This document shows, one piece after another, positions 23,301 through 35,300 of a stretch of DNA of 64,000 nucleotides. The stretch is from Caprella mutica (taxonomy: Eukaryota > Arthropoda > Malacostraca > Amphipoda > Caprellidae): contig CANNZV010001588.1 in NCBI GenBank assembly GCA_947561585.1, positions 79,065 to 143,064 on the forward strand, read 5' to 3'. The notes under the pieces are model-generated. The model was not told the origin of the DNA and ran no database searches. It saw nothing but the letters and a program-made list of their open reading frames with translations. A program made the translations under genes and the position numbers. The first letter of the stretch is position 1; the number at the start of each line of letters is the position of its first letter.

Positions 23301-26300
23301 CAAAGTGTCTAGTTATCTGCAGCCAGTCACTATGCTCTGCAATGCCCAGTCATCTCCTCCTCCTCGATATCGGTAAGAAGGGCGTTAAAACAATATACTG
23401 ACAATAAGGAACGACGAAGGAAAATAATACGTAATTATGACTTCAATTTTCTGAAAGACTCTCCCTTTCACAAATTGCATGTTACTTACTTTTTCAAAAC
23501 TACCTTACACTTTTTTTCTCTGGCCTTTGATATTAATAGAATCTTTTAAAATTAGATCCGGTTGGCAAATCGCCTCCTGATCTTCCCGTTGAAGCTCGTC
23601 ACGTTGTCAAGGAGTTGAGTTTGGGGTCTGACTTGACTATGATTTGTAGTGCCCAAGCCTCTCCACCTCCAAAGTACAGGTAATGTTAAGATAGAGTCTG
23701 CATTTTGGTGTTAGTTGGTTGAAGTGAAGGTATTCTTTCGATGCAGGACTGACTTTCTCTATCTCCATCCTATTTTATTATATCATTGCCAGCATCAAAC
23801 ATCTTTCCGTTGGTATATTTAAGATCCCCATGGAAGATCTGCTCCCGACCTACCCACTGAGAGTAGACTAGTTCTGAAGCATACTAATATTGATGAGGCG
23901 GTTACTATGATCTGTAATGCTCAGTCTTCTCCTACTCCTACTTACAGGTAATGTCTTGTTAGTCTGATCTGATCAACTTCAGTTGAGTCTTTAGTTGAAT
24001 TCTCGTAGTTGAGGTGAGATACAACTTGACTAATCCACTTGATCAATTACCGATTATTCTACTTATAATGAGTCAAAATCTGTTACTCGTCTAGTTACAT
24101 CATCGACCAGATTATTTTCTTTCATGGGTTATTATCCCAATCTAAGTTTCCATTGTCACGAGGAAATATTTTCAGCTGCTCTATCCAGTACTCCTCCTGA
24201 AGTGCCATTCGAGACTAAGATATCTGCTAAGAAAGGAGAGCAGCATGCAGCTCTGAGCATGAACTGTATTGCTCAGAGCTCTCCCCCTCCCGTGCACAAG
24301 TAAGTTACGTGCAAAGGCAGTCAGGGAGATGGTTCTCATTACTGATAGGTAAGAAGTTACGGTACACTATGGACAATAGTGTTGATAGTTAGTTGTGAGT
24401 GGTCTGGTAGGTATCTCATGACTCAGTAGTTACCAACTTCCTCTTCCTTTCACACTATTAACATTTGATATCCAAGGATAGAGACAGCTATTCATGTGAT
24501 TAGATCCCCTGGGGAGAAGTGCCCCAGATGTACCCTTGGAGTCAGCCAAACTCTTTAAAGGGACTGCTATTGGGGGAGATGTGGCTATGGTGTGTAATGC
24601 CCAGGCAGCTCCTGCACCTCACTACCGGTAAATATTAGACCTAACGGTAAACACTAGACCTACTGGTAAACACTAGACCTACTGGTAAACACTAAACCTA
24701 CTGGTAAACACTAGACCTACTGGTAAACACTAGAACTACTGGTAAACACTAGACCTACTGGCAAACACTAGACCGACTGGTTAACACTAGACCTACTGGC
24801 AAACACTAGACCTACTGGTAATTATCTACTACAGTTATAATCAATAGCCTAAATATTATTACAATAATAAAAGTAAATTGGGAGAAAGGCTTAACTCAGT
24901 GTACATTACACGATACGTTGAATGGTTTCGTTCTGCACAGGCTCCAGTCTCAACACTTAGGAAATTTACATCTCAAAAGAGTCTAGTTAACACTTGTCAA
25001 TTAACTCGTAGTTAAGATGTTTGGTTACTAGGCCTATACTTGCTTAACGACTCGGAACAAACTCCGACCTCAACTGAACTTCTATTGAACTGCCCACTAA
25101 TTCAAATTCTCTTCGAAATTCTTTTTCCTCCAAATTCAGCCCCCTTGACAAAGTTCTAACCCCCAATTGGTCAGCTCCACTGAGAGCAATTATCTCCTCT
25201 CAGTAATCACCCAATAGTCTCTCCGTATCTCACCAGAAGGCTATGCTTATCCTAAATTAAACGCATCATATTTAATATTCCTATATTTAAACATTACTTC
25301 ACCCTGAGAAACCTCCTAACGAGCGAAATAAAATTCAACTACTTGGATTTAGTTATTTCCATTTGTTTGTTTACATTCTATTTTCGGTTCACCTTACATA
25401 TTCTTAAATCTCTAGTGATATTGGTAAGTACCTCTTAAACTAAAAGACCTGATATTTGATAACCAAACAGAAGTTGCTAATAAATATTATACAAACAGTA
25501 AAGCTACTGGTAAACATTTTATATTTTACATATTAAATTAAAAAATGAATTCACAAAATAATGTAAATTGGACGTTTTATTCTCTACATTATCTATATAT
25601 TATTTACAATAGTACACTAATGATTATTATTTACATTACATTTACCTCTACACTTTACATTGGTGAAAATGTTGCAAGCTTGGTATTATTTCGATAGTGA
25701 AAGTTTGGGCTGGAAACCTTTGGTTATTCTTTCGATTTTCGCATTTTATGGTGAAGAAGCGACAAAGACTCCTAAAATACATACACTTCATTCCTTCTTT
25801 TCAACAAAGACTGCAATTTACCTATTTGCATTGCTATCGAAGGTCCTGTAGGCAGCACCGTGCCAGATTTGCCGCCAGATTTGGTAGTTAAGGAAGTAAA
25901 GTCCACTCAAACGGTGGCTCTAATGTGCAGTGCGCAAGCCTCACCAGTTCCACGGTACAGGTACGTCATAAAGAGTATTTCTTCTGGTGCTATGACACTA
26001 TTTTCAATGACTATCGATATTGACACATTACCTCCGACTATCCTATGTACTATTAAGCTAAGTGATTGTTAAATAGATCCCATGGGTAGCTCTGGGCCGG
26101 ATGTCCCTTATGCGGCGCGTAGACTCTTTTCTAGAATCGGTAACGGAGAAGCCTTTGCTTTGCTCTGTTCTGCACAGTCATCTCCTCCTCCAAACTTCAG
26201 GTAGGATTAAGTATTGAGCTCGCAGTCTCGAAGGTGAGTGCCTTATTAGGTTAGGAGCATTTTGAATTGAATGACTGAAAGTGGACATACAATACTTCTT

Positions 26301-29300
26301 GAAACAGGTTTGTACCATCTCCTTCTATGATATTTTCATTTACTTGCCTCGTAATGTTAAATTAGACATTTTTCAATGGTTCAGACCCAGTGGTGTTTTC
26401 ACCCCCGGTTGCTTCTCAACAACTCCCCACTAAAGCTAAGATGGGACAAGCTAGCTCTCTCTTCTGCACAGCTCAAGCTAATCCTGCTCCGTTCTTCAGG
26501 TGAATTGGTTCTCCATATTTTGACGGAGTGAAAATTCATCTTGCATTCCTTTCCTTAAGACACCTCCTTTACATTGATAATGCAATTCAATATTAGTCTC
26601 TCCTTTGCTCGCATTACTTAGGTGAATAATAATTATTCCTCTAGATCCAGTAGGCAGCACTGTTCCGGATCTCCAACCGCAAGCTCCTGTCGAAGGGGCT
26701 TTTAATAAACCAGTAACAATTTTCTGTAATGCTCAAGCTTCACCCGTTCCCTTTTACTGGTATGTCTTCAGTTTTAAAATTTCTTGTTGATGTTGGTTTT
26801 TGACTCGTGTTTGATTCGTAGATTGACTTATGACTTCTATCGCTCGCTCACTGAACTATTCTTCGTATTCGTAAGTTTTAATAAACACTTCAATTTGCGC
26901 AGCTCCTTTTTCAAGTCAGCCTCCGAAAGTATCAGGGGCTAAAATAGATTTGGTTTCATCCGAATCTGGTGGAACGGCTTCACTTTTTTGTAAAGCTCAG
27001 GGCCATCCCATTCCTAAAATATGGTGAGGTGTTAGCCAATAAATTATGGATAATTGATTTATCACGAATCGAAAAAAGTATTTTAAAATTCAAGTTGAAA
27101 TTATTTCTTGTTCTCACCGAAAAAGTTGCATGTTCATATCTGACTCTAAAATGATAAAATAACTGACTATTTCACATTGCTCTGTCCCTTCACTTATAAT
27201 CCCCTGTATGCTGTCGTAAAGCTCCCTAAACATATTGTTGAGTGCGTTAAATCCTCACAGCTCCGGTATCTAGTGAACCACCACAAGTTCCAGAGGAACA
27301 TAAGAACCAGGTCTTGACTAGAGTATCAGGTACTTCAGTGTCTCTGTTATGTAGAGGTCAAGCCTCACCTGTACCCAATTACAGGTTGGTAATCAGCGGA
27401 CTCTGTACGTCTCGTGTGATTACATTATTTTTTTCAGATCATCGTCTGAGCAGTGTGATCTTCTACAAATAATTTATTCGTATTTAAGGAGGCGAAATTA
27501 TATAACTATGATTATTGTAGAAGGCCCCTCTTTTATCACCAAAATCACGATAAAAACTATTCAAAATGACATGACTCGAAGTTATTACACTATTGTAATT
27601 CCTCAAATAATCCATTTTAAAATGAGTTAGAATAAAAGAAAATGGTCTTGAGTGCTTGACCCAGCGTATATGGATGGCATTGTATTATTTGATGCTAGAA
27701 TCAGCTGATGAAAGTTCATAGCAGCGAAAGAATTAAAAGTTCCTTCTGATATAAAGACTAATTTCTGAACTATTTGCTTCTAATAACTTCATTTGAATAT
27801 TAATTTGATGTTTATTGTAGTGAGCGTGAATTGAACATCACAAAAAATTGTCTCTGTTTTATATGTTTACATACTGTAATAACTTCAAGATGTGCCTCGT
27901 AATCATTTCAGCTTTTATAAATCTGGGGTATGAGAAAAATGGGACCTGCCTACATTAACATGATTTTTGATTTGTGAGATTAATGATTATATTTTTACAG
28001 CTACGTATTTTGAAGTTGTAACATTATTTAAGCAAAATTATATAATCCCAGTAGTCGCTACTTGTGAATAAGTAGTATCTAATCTGTTAATGTGAATATG
28101 ATAAAAAAAATTATAATTGTTATTCGATTAATAAATAGCTTCTGCTATTAATTAGCAGCAAAAATATTTATTGAACATATTCTTATGTGCTAAACTAAAT
28201 AGGTGATATATTCATGAAGTGATGTAATTTACGAATTAGTTTATGAATCTATTAGTGACGCCTATTTTTTTTAATTATTGCAGGTGGTTCAAATTGACCG
28301 ATGGTGGTGAACAGAGCCCTGTCCAACTAGGAGATCGCATCCGTCAAGTAGGAGGCACTCTGATCATAAGGGAGGCTAGGGTAGACGACTCAGGAAAATA
28401 TTTGTGTGTAGTGAACAACTCCGTGGGTGCAGAGAGCGTCGAAACTGTCCTCACCGTAACTGCCCCTCTCCAGGCTCAGATTGAACCATCCGTACAGACC
28501 GTAGAATTCGGACGACCTGCTACCTTCACCTGCGGCTATCAAGGAAACCCCGTAAAAACCATCGAATGGATGAAAGACGGCAAACCAATCAACCATCGCG
28601 AGCCAACACTGAGACTGTCCAGCATCACCCGTGAGAGCAAGGGAATGTACCAGTGTTTCATCCGAAATGACCATGAGAGTGCCCAAGCTACTGCTGAACT
28701 TAGATTAGGTGGAAGATTTGAACCTCCCCAGTTACTTTTCAAATTCGGTGAACAGACTCTGAGCCCTGGCCCTGCCGTGCATCTCAAATGTATTGCTGGA
28801 GGTGACCCAACTCCTGAGATTACCTGGGAACTCGATGGCACTAGGATCACCAACACTGATAAGTAAGGATTTCCTCATTTGACCTTTTTGTCCTTTTTTC
28901 AATGCTTTGTGATGCTTTCAAGGTTGCTGTTAAATTCTCAAATAGTCTATTCTGTTGTAACTCAAATGCTATGTTTTTTATTTTAGTGTCCAAATCGGTC
29001 AGTACATGAAAGCCAATGGAGAAGTCGTTTCTCACCTGAACATCACCGAGATCAACACTAATGACGGTGGACTGTACGCCTGCGTAGCCTCATCTGCTGT
29101 TGGTTCTGTCAGACATGCCTCCAAACTCAATGTTTATGGACTTCCTTACATCAGGTTTGTTTAATGCAATACAGTCTATCGTAAAGCTCTTATTTGAAAA
29201 TTATTTAGTGAATTTCTCTGTCACTAGTGTGTCCGCCCTTCTCAGAAGACTGGGTAGAACTGATAGTTAAAAATTAATTAGATAGCTGATATTCTAGAGA

Positions 29301-32300
29301 TAGATTAGTTCTAAATTATGCAATTATTAACAAAAGTTCCAACTATTTCCAGGCCTATGAGACAAAGATTAGTTCTAAATTCTGCAATTATTAACAAAAG
29401 TTCAAACTTTTTCCAGGCCTATGCCCAAGATTTCTGTTGTGGCTGGAGAAACACTCATTGTTCACTGCCCAGTTGCTGGATACCCTATTGACTCCATCGT
29501 TTGGGAAAAGAGTGAGTCTTTTAACTGAATTAGGCCATTGATGAACAGTTTTTAATCGAAAATTTAAGTTGGTATCTTGTATAATTTTATGCTAGATAAT
29601 AGTTAGGTATTATTTCTAATTGGAGACCAGTAAGTATACTAAAGCCTGAAGCTGTTTTTGAAAACGGGATCCTTAAAATACTTGCTGTTTCAAAACAATG
29701 ATAATTTGGGTTTAGCTTTATCCTTTATTCTATTAGATATTAAATATGCATAGATGAATGACAGATAATTGTGTATCCAATTGGTAATGATATTTAAATC
29801 ATTAAGTGATGTAATTTTAGCATTTGCAGGGACTTCCATAGGTACCTAATCGAATATTTTATTGTATGTAGTTAAAATATGAATGTCAATTGAGATTTTT
29901 TCTTATTTGTTATTTTAGAATATCGATAATAGGTTCGCTTTTACTTTGAAAGCTGTCGCCTCCAGGTGTTCTATCCTGAAGCTGTCTGTTGTGAATGGAA
30001 GAGAAAGTATCTAATTTCCTTTTGATGTCAGCGATATGGCCTTCGGTTCCGAAGCAGACGTTAAACCTCCCACTAAAACTACAAATGTTAACATCACTCC
30101 CTCTGCTTCTTCCTTAGACTCTCGCATCCTGCCCATCAATAGGCGTCAGTCTGTGCAGAGCAATGGAACCCTGACTATCTCTGCTGTGCAGAAGTCTGCA
30201 GACAAGGGACGGTACACCTGCGTCGCTAGGAATATGAAAGGTTACACCGCCAGGGGAACTCTTGATGTCCAAGTACTTGGTAAGTGAACTGCACTTTAGG
30301 ATATTCGTCAGCCATTCAGTCAGCTTATTATAAAGTAATACACCATTACTGTTTTTGAATTTGTTTTAAAAAGTAATTATGAAATATTATAATGAAGCAT
30401 TTTTTTCATATTTTTCATATTTAGCCTAATCATGAAGCTGTAATAGATATGTTTTGTTTACATCAATAACGTGTTGTTAATTGCAAAATTTCATCTTTTT
30501 TATACTGAATGGCTGATGAACTTTACCAAATAACAACCTGTATACAGCGAATGAAAATGATATTCTATTAAGACTAAATCATAATAAACTTTATATTTCA
30601 TTTCAAATTATTAAGAGTGTATCTTCTAAGAGAGTCAAAAGATGACTTATTTTTTTCTTTAATTAGCTAGAATTTTATGACCATTTTTGGTACAATTTAT
30701 AATAGATAAAACAAATTAATTTTTGTGTATCACTGATTCTCTTTTCACTAAGATTTAATATTTACAATTCCTGAAAAATGTTAGGTCACCAATAATACTT
30801 ATTTCTTACAGGAAAATAACTGTGAGTCGCCATATTTTTCTTTCCATTGTTTATTCGATATATTTAGAACATTAATATTTGGCTATGTTTGTGAAATTAT
30901 TTAACCCATGTGAACAGGTACAAGGCAAATACCAAAGGTAAGGTAGATTTAGACATAAGGTTAGCTGAAGCTAATTTGTTACAATCATCCCACCACAGGG
31001 CCTTTTCTCTACTCCTCTGTAATCTGATTATTATTTGTCTTGCATGCTTCCTTACAAAGAATATGCTTTGGTTTTAATAAAAAGAAGTTGGATCTGCCAT
31101 CGAGGCAACTGATTAGATTCGTATCAAATGATTTTTCATTGAGTACCATTTTTGACTACTAGAACCGCCAGCTGTTCAGTTGGTTTCAAATACGGTCGCT
31201 CCTGACGTTGGTGGGAGTTTCTTCGTTCACTGCGTAGCAACTGCCGGCGATTCACCAATCAAACTAACTTGGTTGAAAGATGGAGTGCCCATCAATCCCG
31301 AGAGAATTACTCGAACTCCAGTACATCACTGGTATGCTACTGATGAGCAGAGGCAACGGGCCTTCAGGAGCAAGAGGTCTAATGCCTATCACATCTATGA
31401 CAAAGAGGCCATCCACCTCGCAAGTCAGATTCCAACCACGTCATATAATGTAGCTTACAAGTACTCCCAAGAGTCTAATAATGTAATCCAATCGGCTATT
31501 CCATCTGCTGAAAACGATCAAAATACTGAGAAAGAATCTTCGAACACGACAAACGATACTATTTCGAATCATGATTATTCTTCGATTACCATCAACCATC
31601 TTGGTGATCGATCTTCAGCTCTCAAATTCTCGAAAATATCCCTGAGTCATTCCGGAAACTACTCTTGCCTAGCTGAGAACTTGGCTGGGTCTTCCATGAG
31701 TTCAGAAGTGCTGAATGTTAGGGGTATGTCCAGGCATCTCATCGTAAGGAAAATTTGTTATTCCTAATAACCCATAAAACGTGAAGCTATGGATTCTCCA
31801 CTTTTAAACAACTAAAAACATTGAATTAGCTCTGAAATTCCAATTTTGCCTGCAGTGTCAAATTAAGATGAGTTTCCTGGAATTGGTCGCTGTTAAATGC
31901 ACAATCAAAATAATATAATATAAAAAATAAACATATTTCTGTTTTAATGACTTCAATCTATCTATCCATCAATTAAACTCCTTCACAATCTGTTTCTGTC
32001 CAAATCTTTTATTTCTATATTTTTGGCATTATCAGAGCTTCCTAAGATTATTCCGATGGTTGAACTCGTTGAGGTGATGGAAGGTGAAACTTTCCAGCAA
32101 AGCTGTATCTTGGCGTCTTCTAGCTCTCCTCCTTTGATTTCGTGGCACAAGGACGGTCTACCCATAAACCAGAACTCTCCTTCCGTCATGATCAGTTCGC
32201 CTACCAACTCCATGTCTCTCCTCATCATCACTGGCGTGAAGCGAAGTCACGCAGGCGAATACTCGTGTCTCGCTACTAACCACGCTGGAACCTCTTCCAG

Positions 32301-35300
32301 AACTGTTCTTCTTAAAGTCAAGGGTTAGGCTCTTACTTCATCTAAAGTGGGACTGGCTGTTAGTTTTTTCTGAGTTGTGGTTGGCTGATTCTCAATATGG
32401 TTGAAACTCTGTGTCCATTAGTTTTCTATTTGCATTGCAGTTTTATTTTTTCTATCTAATCTTTGCTGATAAAAAGTTTTAGAGTGAGCTTAAATGAGTT
32501 AAATTTTATTTATTGAAATAATTAATGATGATAAAATTATAATAATTTTGAAAAGTGCTTTAATTTTCACAGATAGAAATAATTTTATTTGTTATTTCGA
32601 CCAAATTCTGATATTACGATTGAGTTATAGTAAATTTCTGACACCTCCACCTGATGATCCTAGGATGGCAAATGCTTAGTGGACAAGATTAAAACTATCT
32701 TCAAACCTTCTATTTATAATTTTCTTATGAAATCAAGCTCTAAATTAATATAGAGAAGCGAACTGCAAGATACCTTATTATATTACTATGATCTGTCGTC
32801 ATGTAATTTTGTAGTTTTATTATTTTCTAATTGACTACTTGATAGTTAGCTAGTACTTCTTATTTTGCCGTTCATTTATGCAATTCAATCATGTGTATCA
32901 ATAAATTAAGCTGTAAACATTAATCCTCTTCTTTCACTGTATATTGTTCATTTCTAATCCATTTTACTGAATTCATAACCTGGAACATATGTCTGTGATT
33001 TCACACAGAGTCGCCTCTTATCAAGCCATTCAGTGTGTCGGAAGTCTCTGCTGTCGGGTCTCTCGTTCAGTTTTCATGCATTGTCCTATCTGGGGATGAA
33101 CCGGTTACCATACAGTGGTTCAAACGTCCTTTCAAGTTCCAATACTCGTACGGTCAAGATGTCATCAATGAAGATAGTTTGAACTATTTCTATAATGACA
33201 ATGATCCCTTTGAAAGATATCGCAGGATGCCTGTTTTTGCGGACTCTTTTCAATATGATGAGGATTATGATCTCTTGGAAATTAAGAAGCTAGATCCCTG
33301 GTTCCTGAAAAATAATCCTTCGCCCAAAAGTATGCCTGTGGACGGCTATCAAAATGGACTTAGCAACCGATACAAGAGAAGCCATTACATCCCTCATGGA
33401 ATGTCAGAACTACTTATTAACGACCTGGAAGCAGGAATAGCAATCCATCAGTTGTCTTCAAAGCTGAGTCTGCTGATGATACCTAGCGTTAGACCTGAAC
33501 ACTCAGGCTACTATACTTGTCAAGCCACCAACGAGGTTGGAGTTGACGATTTTACCACACATTTACTGGTGCAAGGTGCAGTATCTTCATGAAGGCATGG
33601 ATTGATGCATCTACCATATTATCTGCATAGAAGAAAGATGTACCATATACTCCAATGATAGGATTCCGTGTATACCACCATGGACTACATATTCCCTGAT
33701 GATAGTCTACCCTGACCTATGAGAATGAACTCTTTAATTGCTATTATCGATATATCCTTGATGAATTGAATGTTGATGATCGTGGAATGAAGAACTCCAT
33801 AGCTACCCTGTATCCTGAATATGTCCTGTACCCTTTACACAATGCTAGTTTATCCTTATTTTGTTCTAGATATGTGTATCATAATTATGTACCTTTTGCA
33901 TTAATTGCCTTTTATTAATAGTAAATATTCATATTACTAAAATGCGTAGAATTGAATTTAGAATTATTGCAATTAAGCATAATTGAAAGTACATTTATCA
34001 TTTGTAAAATATTCTTCAGGTAAAGGAGCACAAAGTAGATCAATTGGAGCACAAGTAGTTCTATCATCTGTAGCAGTAACTAGCTGAATATTATTGTTTT
34101 GCCCTGACTAGTTTGTAAGTCGAAAATGTAGAAAGAGAAGCACTAAAGTAGCATTTTGTCACTCACGTAGCTGCACCAGAGCTTCTTCCAATAGTTTTGC
34201 CTAGTGAGGTTCAGGCGGGGCAAATTCTGCAGCTTCCCTGCACCGTCACTAAAGGCGATGACCCTGTGAGTGTTCGGTGGTTCAAAGACGATGCACTCAT
34301 TCTATCGTCTCCTTCTACTTTGATCAACCCAGTCAATTCTAGAATGAGTTTGCTTATTTTAAGTAATGTTGGTCACGAGCACTCTGGCACCTACTCTTGT
34401 GTTGCTGTTAATTCTGCGGGAGTTGACCGGGTGCAAGCTCAACTCTGGGTACAGGGTATGATCTTCTAACAGAGGACTTTATTACAAGTTCCAATCATAT
34501 TCATATAACTGTTCGAATGACTTCGCTGACAAATGGTGGAAGCGGATTTTTTGTTGTCACATAGATTTCTGATGGCTCTCTTTTTTGATAAAAATGTTTT
34601 TGTTTTATCATGTTCACGTTTCATTGTAATGCATGCCAATCGTTGATAATTTGAAAATTAAATTCATTTTTTGAATTTTTTTCATGGTCTATATTTTCAA
34701 TCGTTTTTCAATTTTGAAATAAATGTTTTAATGATAATAAATCTAACTATTGTTCTGTTGATTTGAATGATTGTTGTTATTTGTGATAGATCAGTGTTGT
34801 GGCTCATTTACATGTCTAGCCGAAGTTATTTATATCCCGAGTATTTTTATTCTCTGATCCCTTGTCATTTCTTAAACTATCCCATACAAATAATTCTTTC
34901 AATCTCACACAATTCTTAATTTTGCTTCATCATTTTGTATATTTTATTCATCTGCTAAACCCAGCTAAATTAAGAATATTTCTATTGCCTCCTTCTTTTA
35001 ACTGTCCCTCATCCAAACAAGAATATACACGTCACCACCTATAGCGTTCCTTTCCATTACACAGTTGCACCAGAAATAGTGCCTTTTTACTTCCCCCGTG
35101 AAGTGCAGAAAGGACAGCTTCTTCAGATAGCCTGCACAGTCACCAAAGGAGATGACCCCCTCACCATTCAGTGGTACAAAGACAATGTCCCTATCTCAAC
35201 ATCCAGTAAATTTTTCGTAAACTCTGTTGATAGTAAAATGAGTTTCCTGATACTGAGAGATGTGGGCTTCGATCACAGTGGAGTGTACTCTTGTAATGCT

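Noticed and set aside
24930..24965. Possible decayed exon 6 (TTCTGCACAGGC)
   Set aside because: Only a dozen bases resemble the cysteine motif and no upstream half is present.
25660..25891. Overlapping ORFs before exon 6.31
   Set aside because: Frames run through intron; exon 6.31 is read in its own phase from 25843.
28390..28856. Two minus-strand ORFs over exon 7
   Set aside because: Antisense shadows of Ig3-Ig5 coding sequence.
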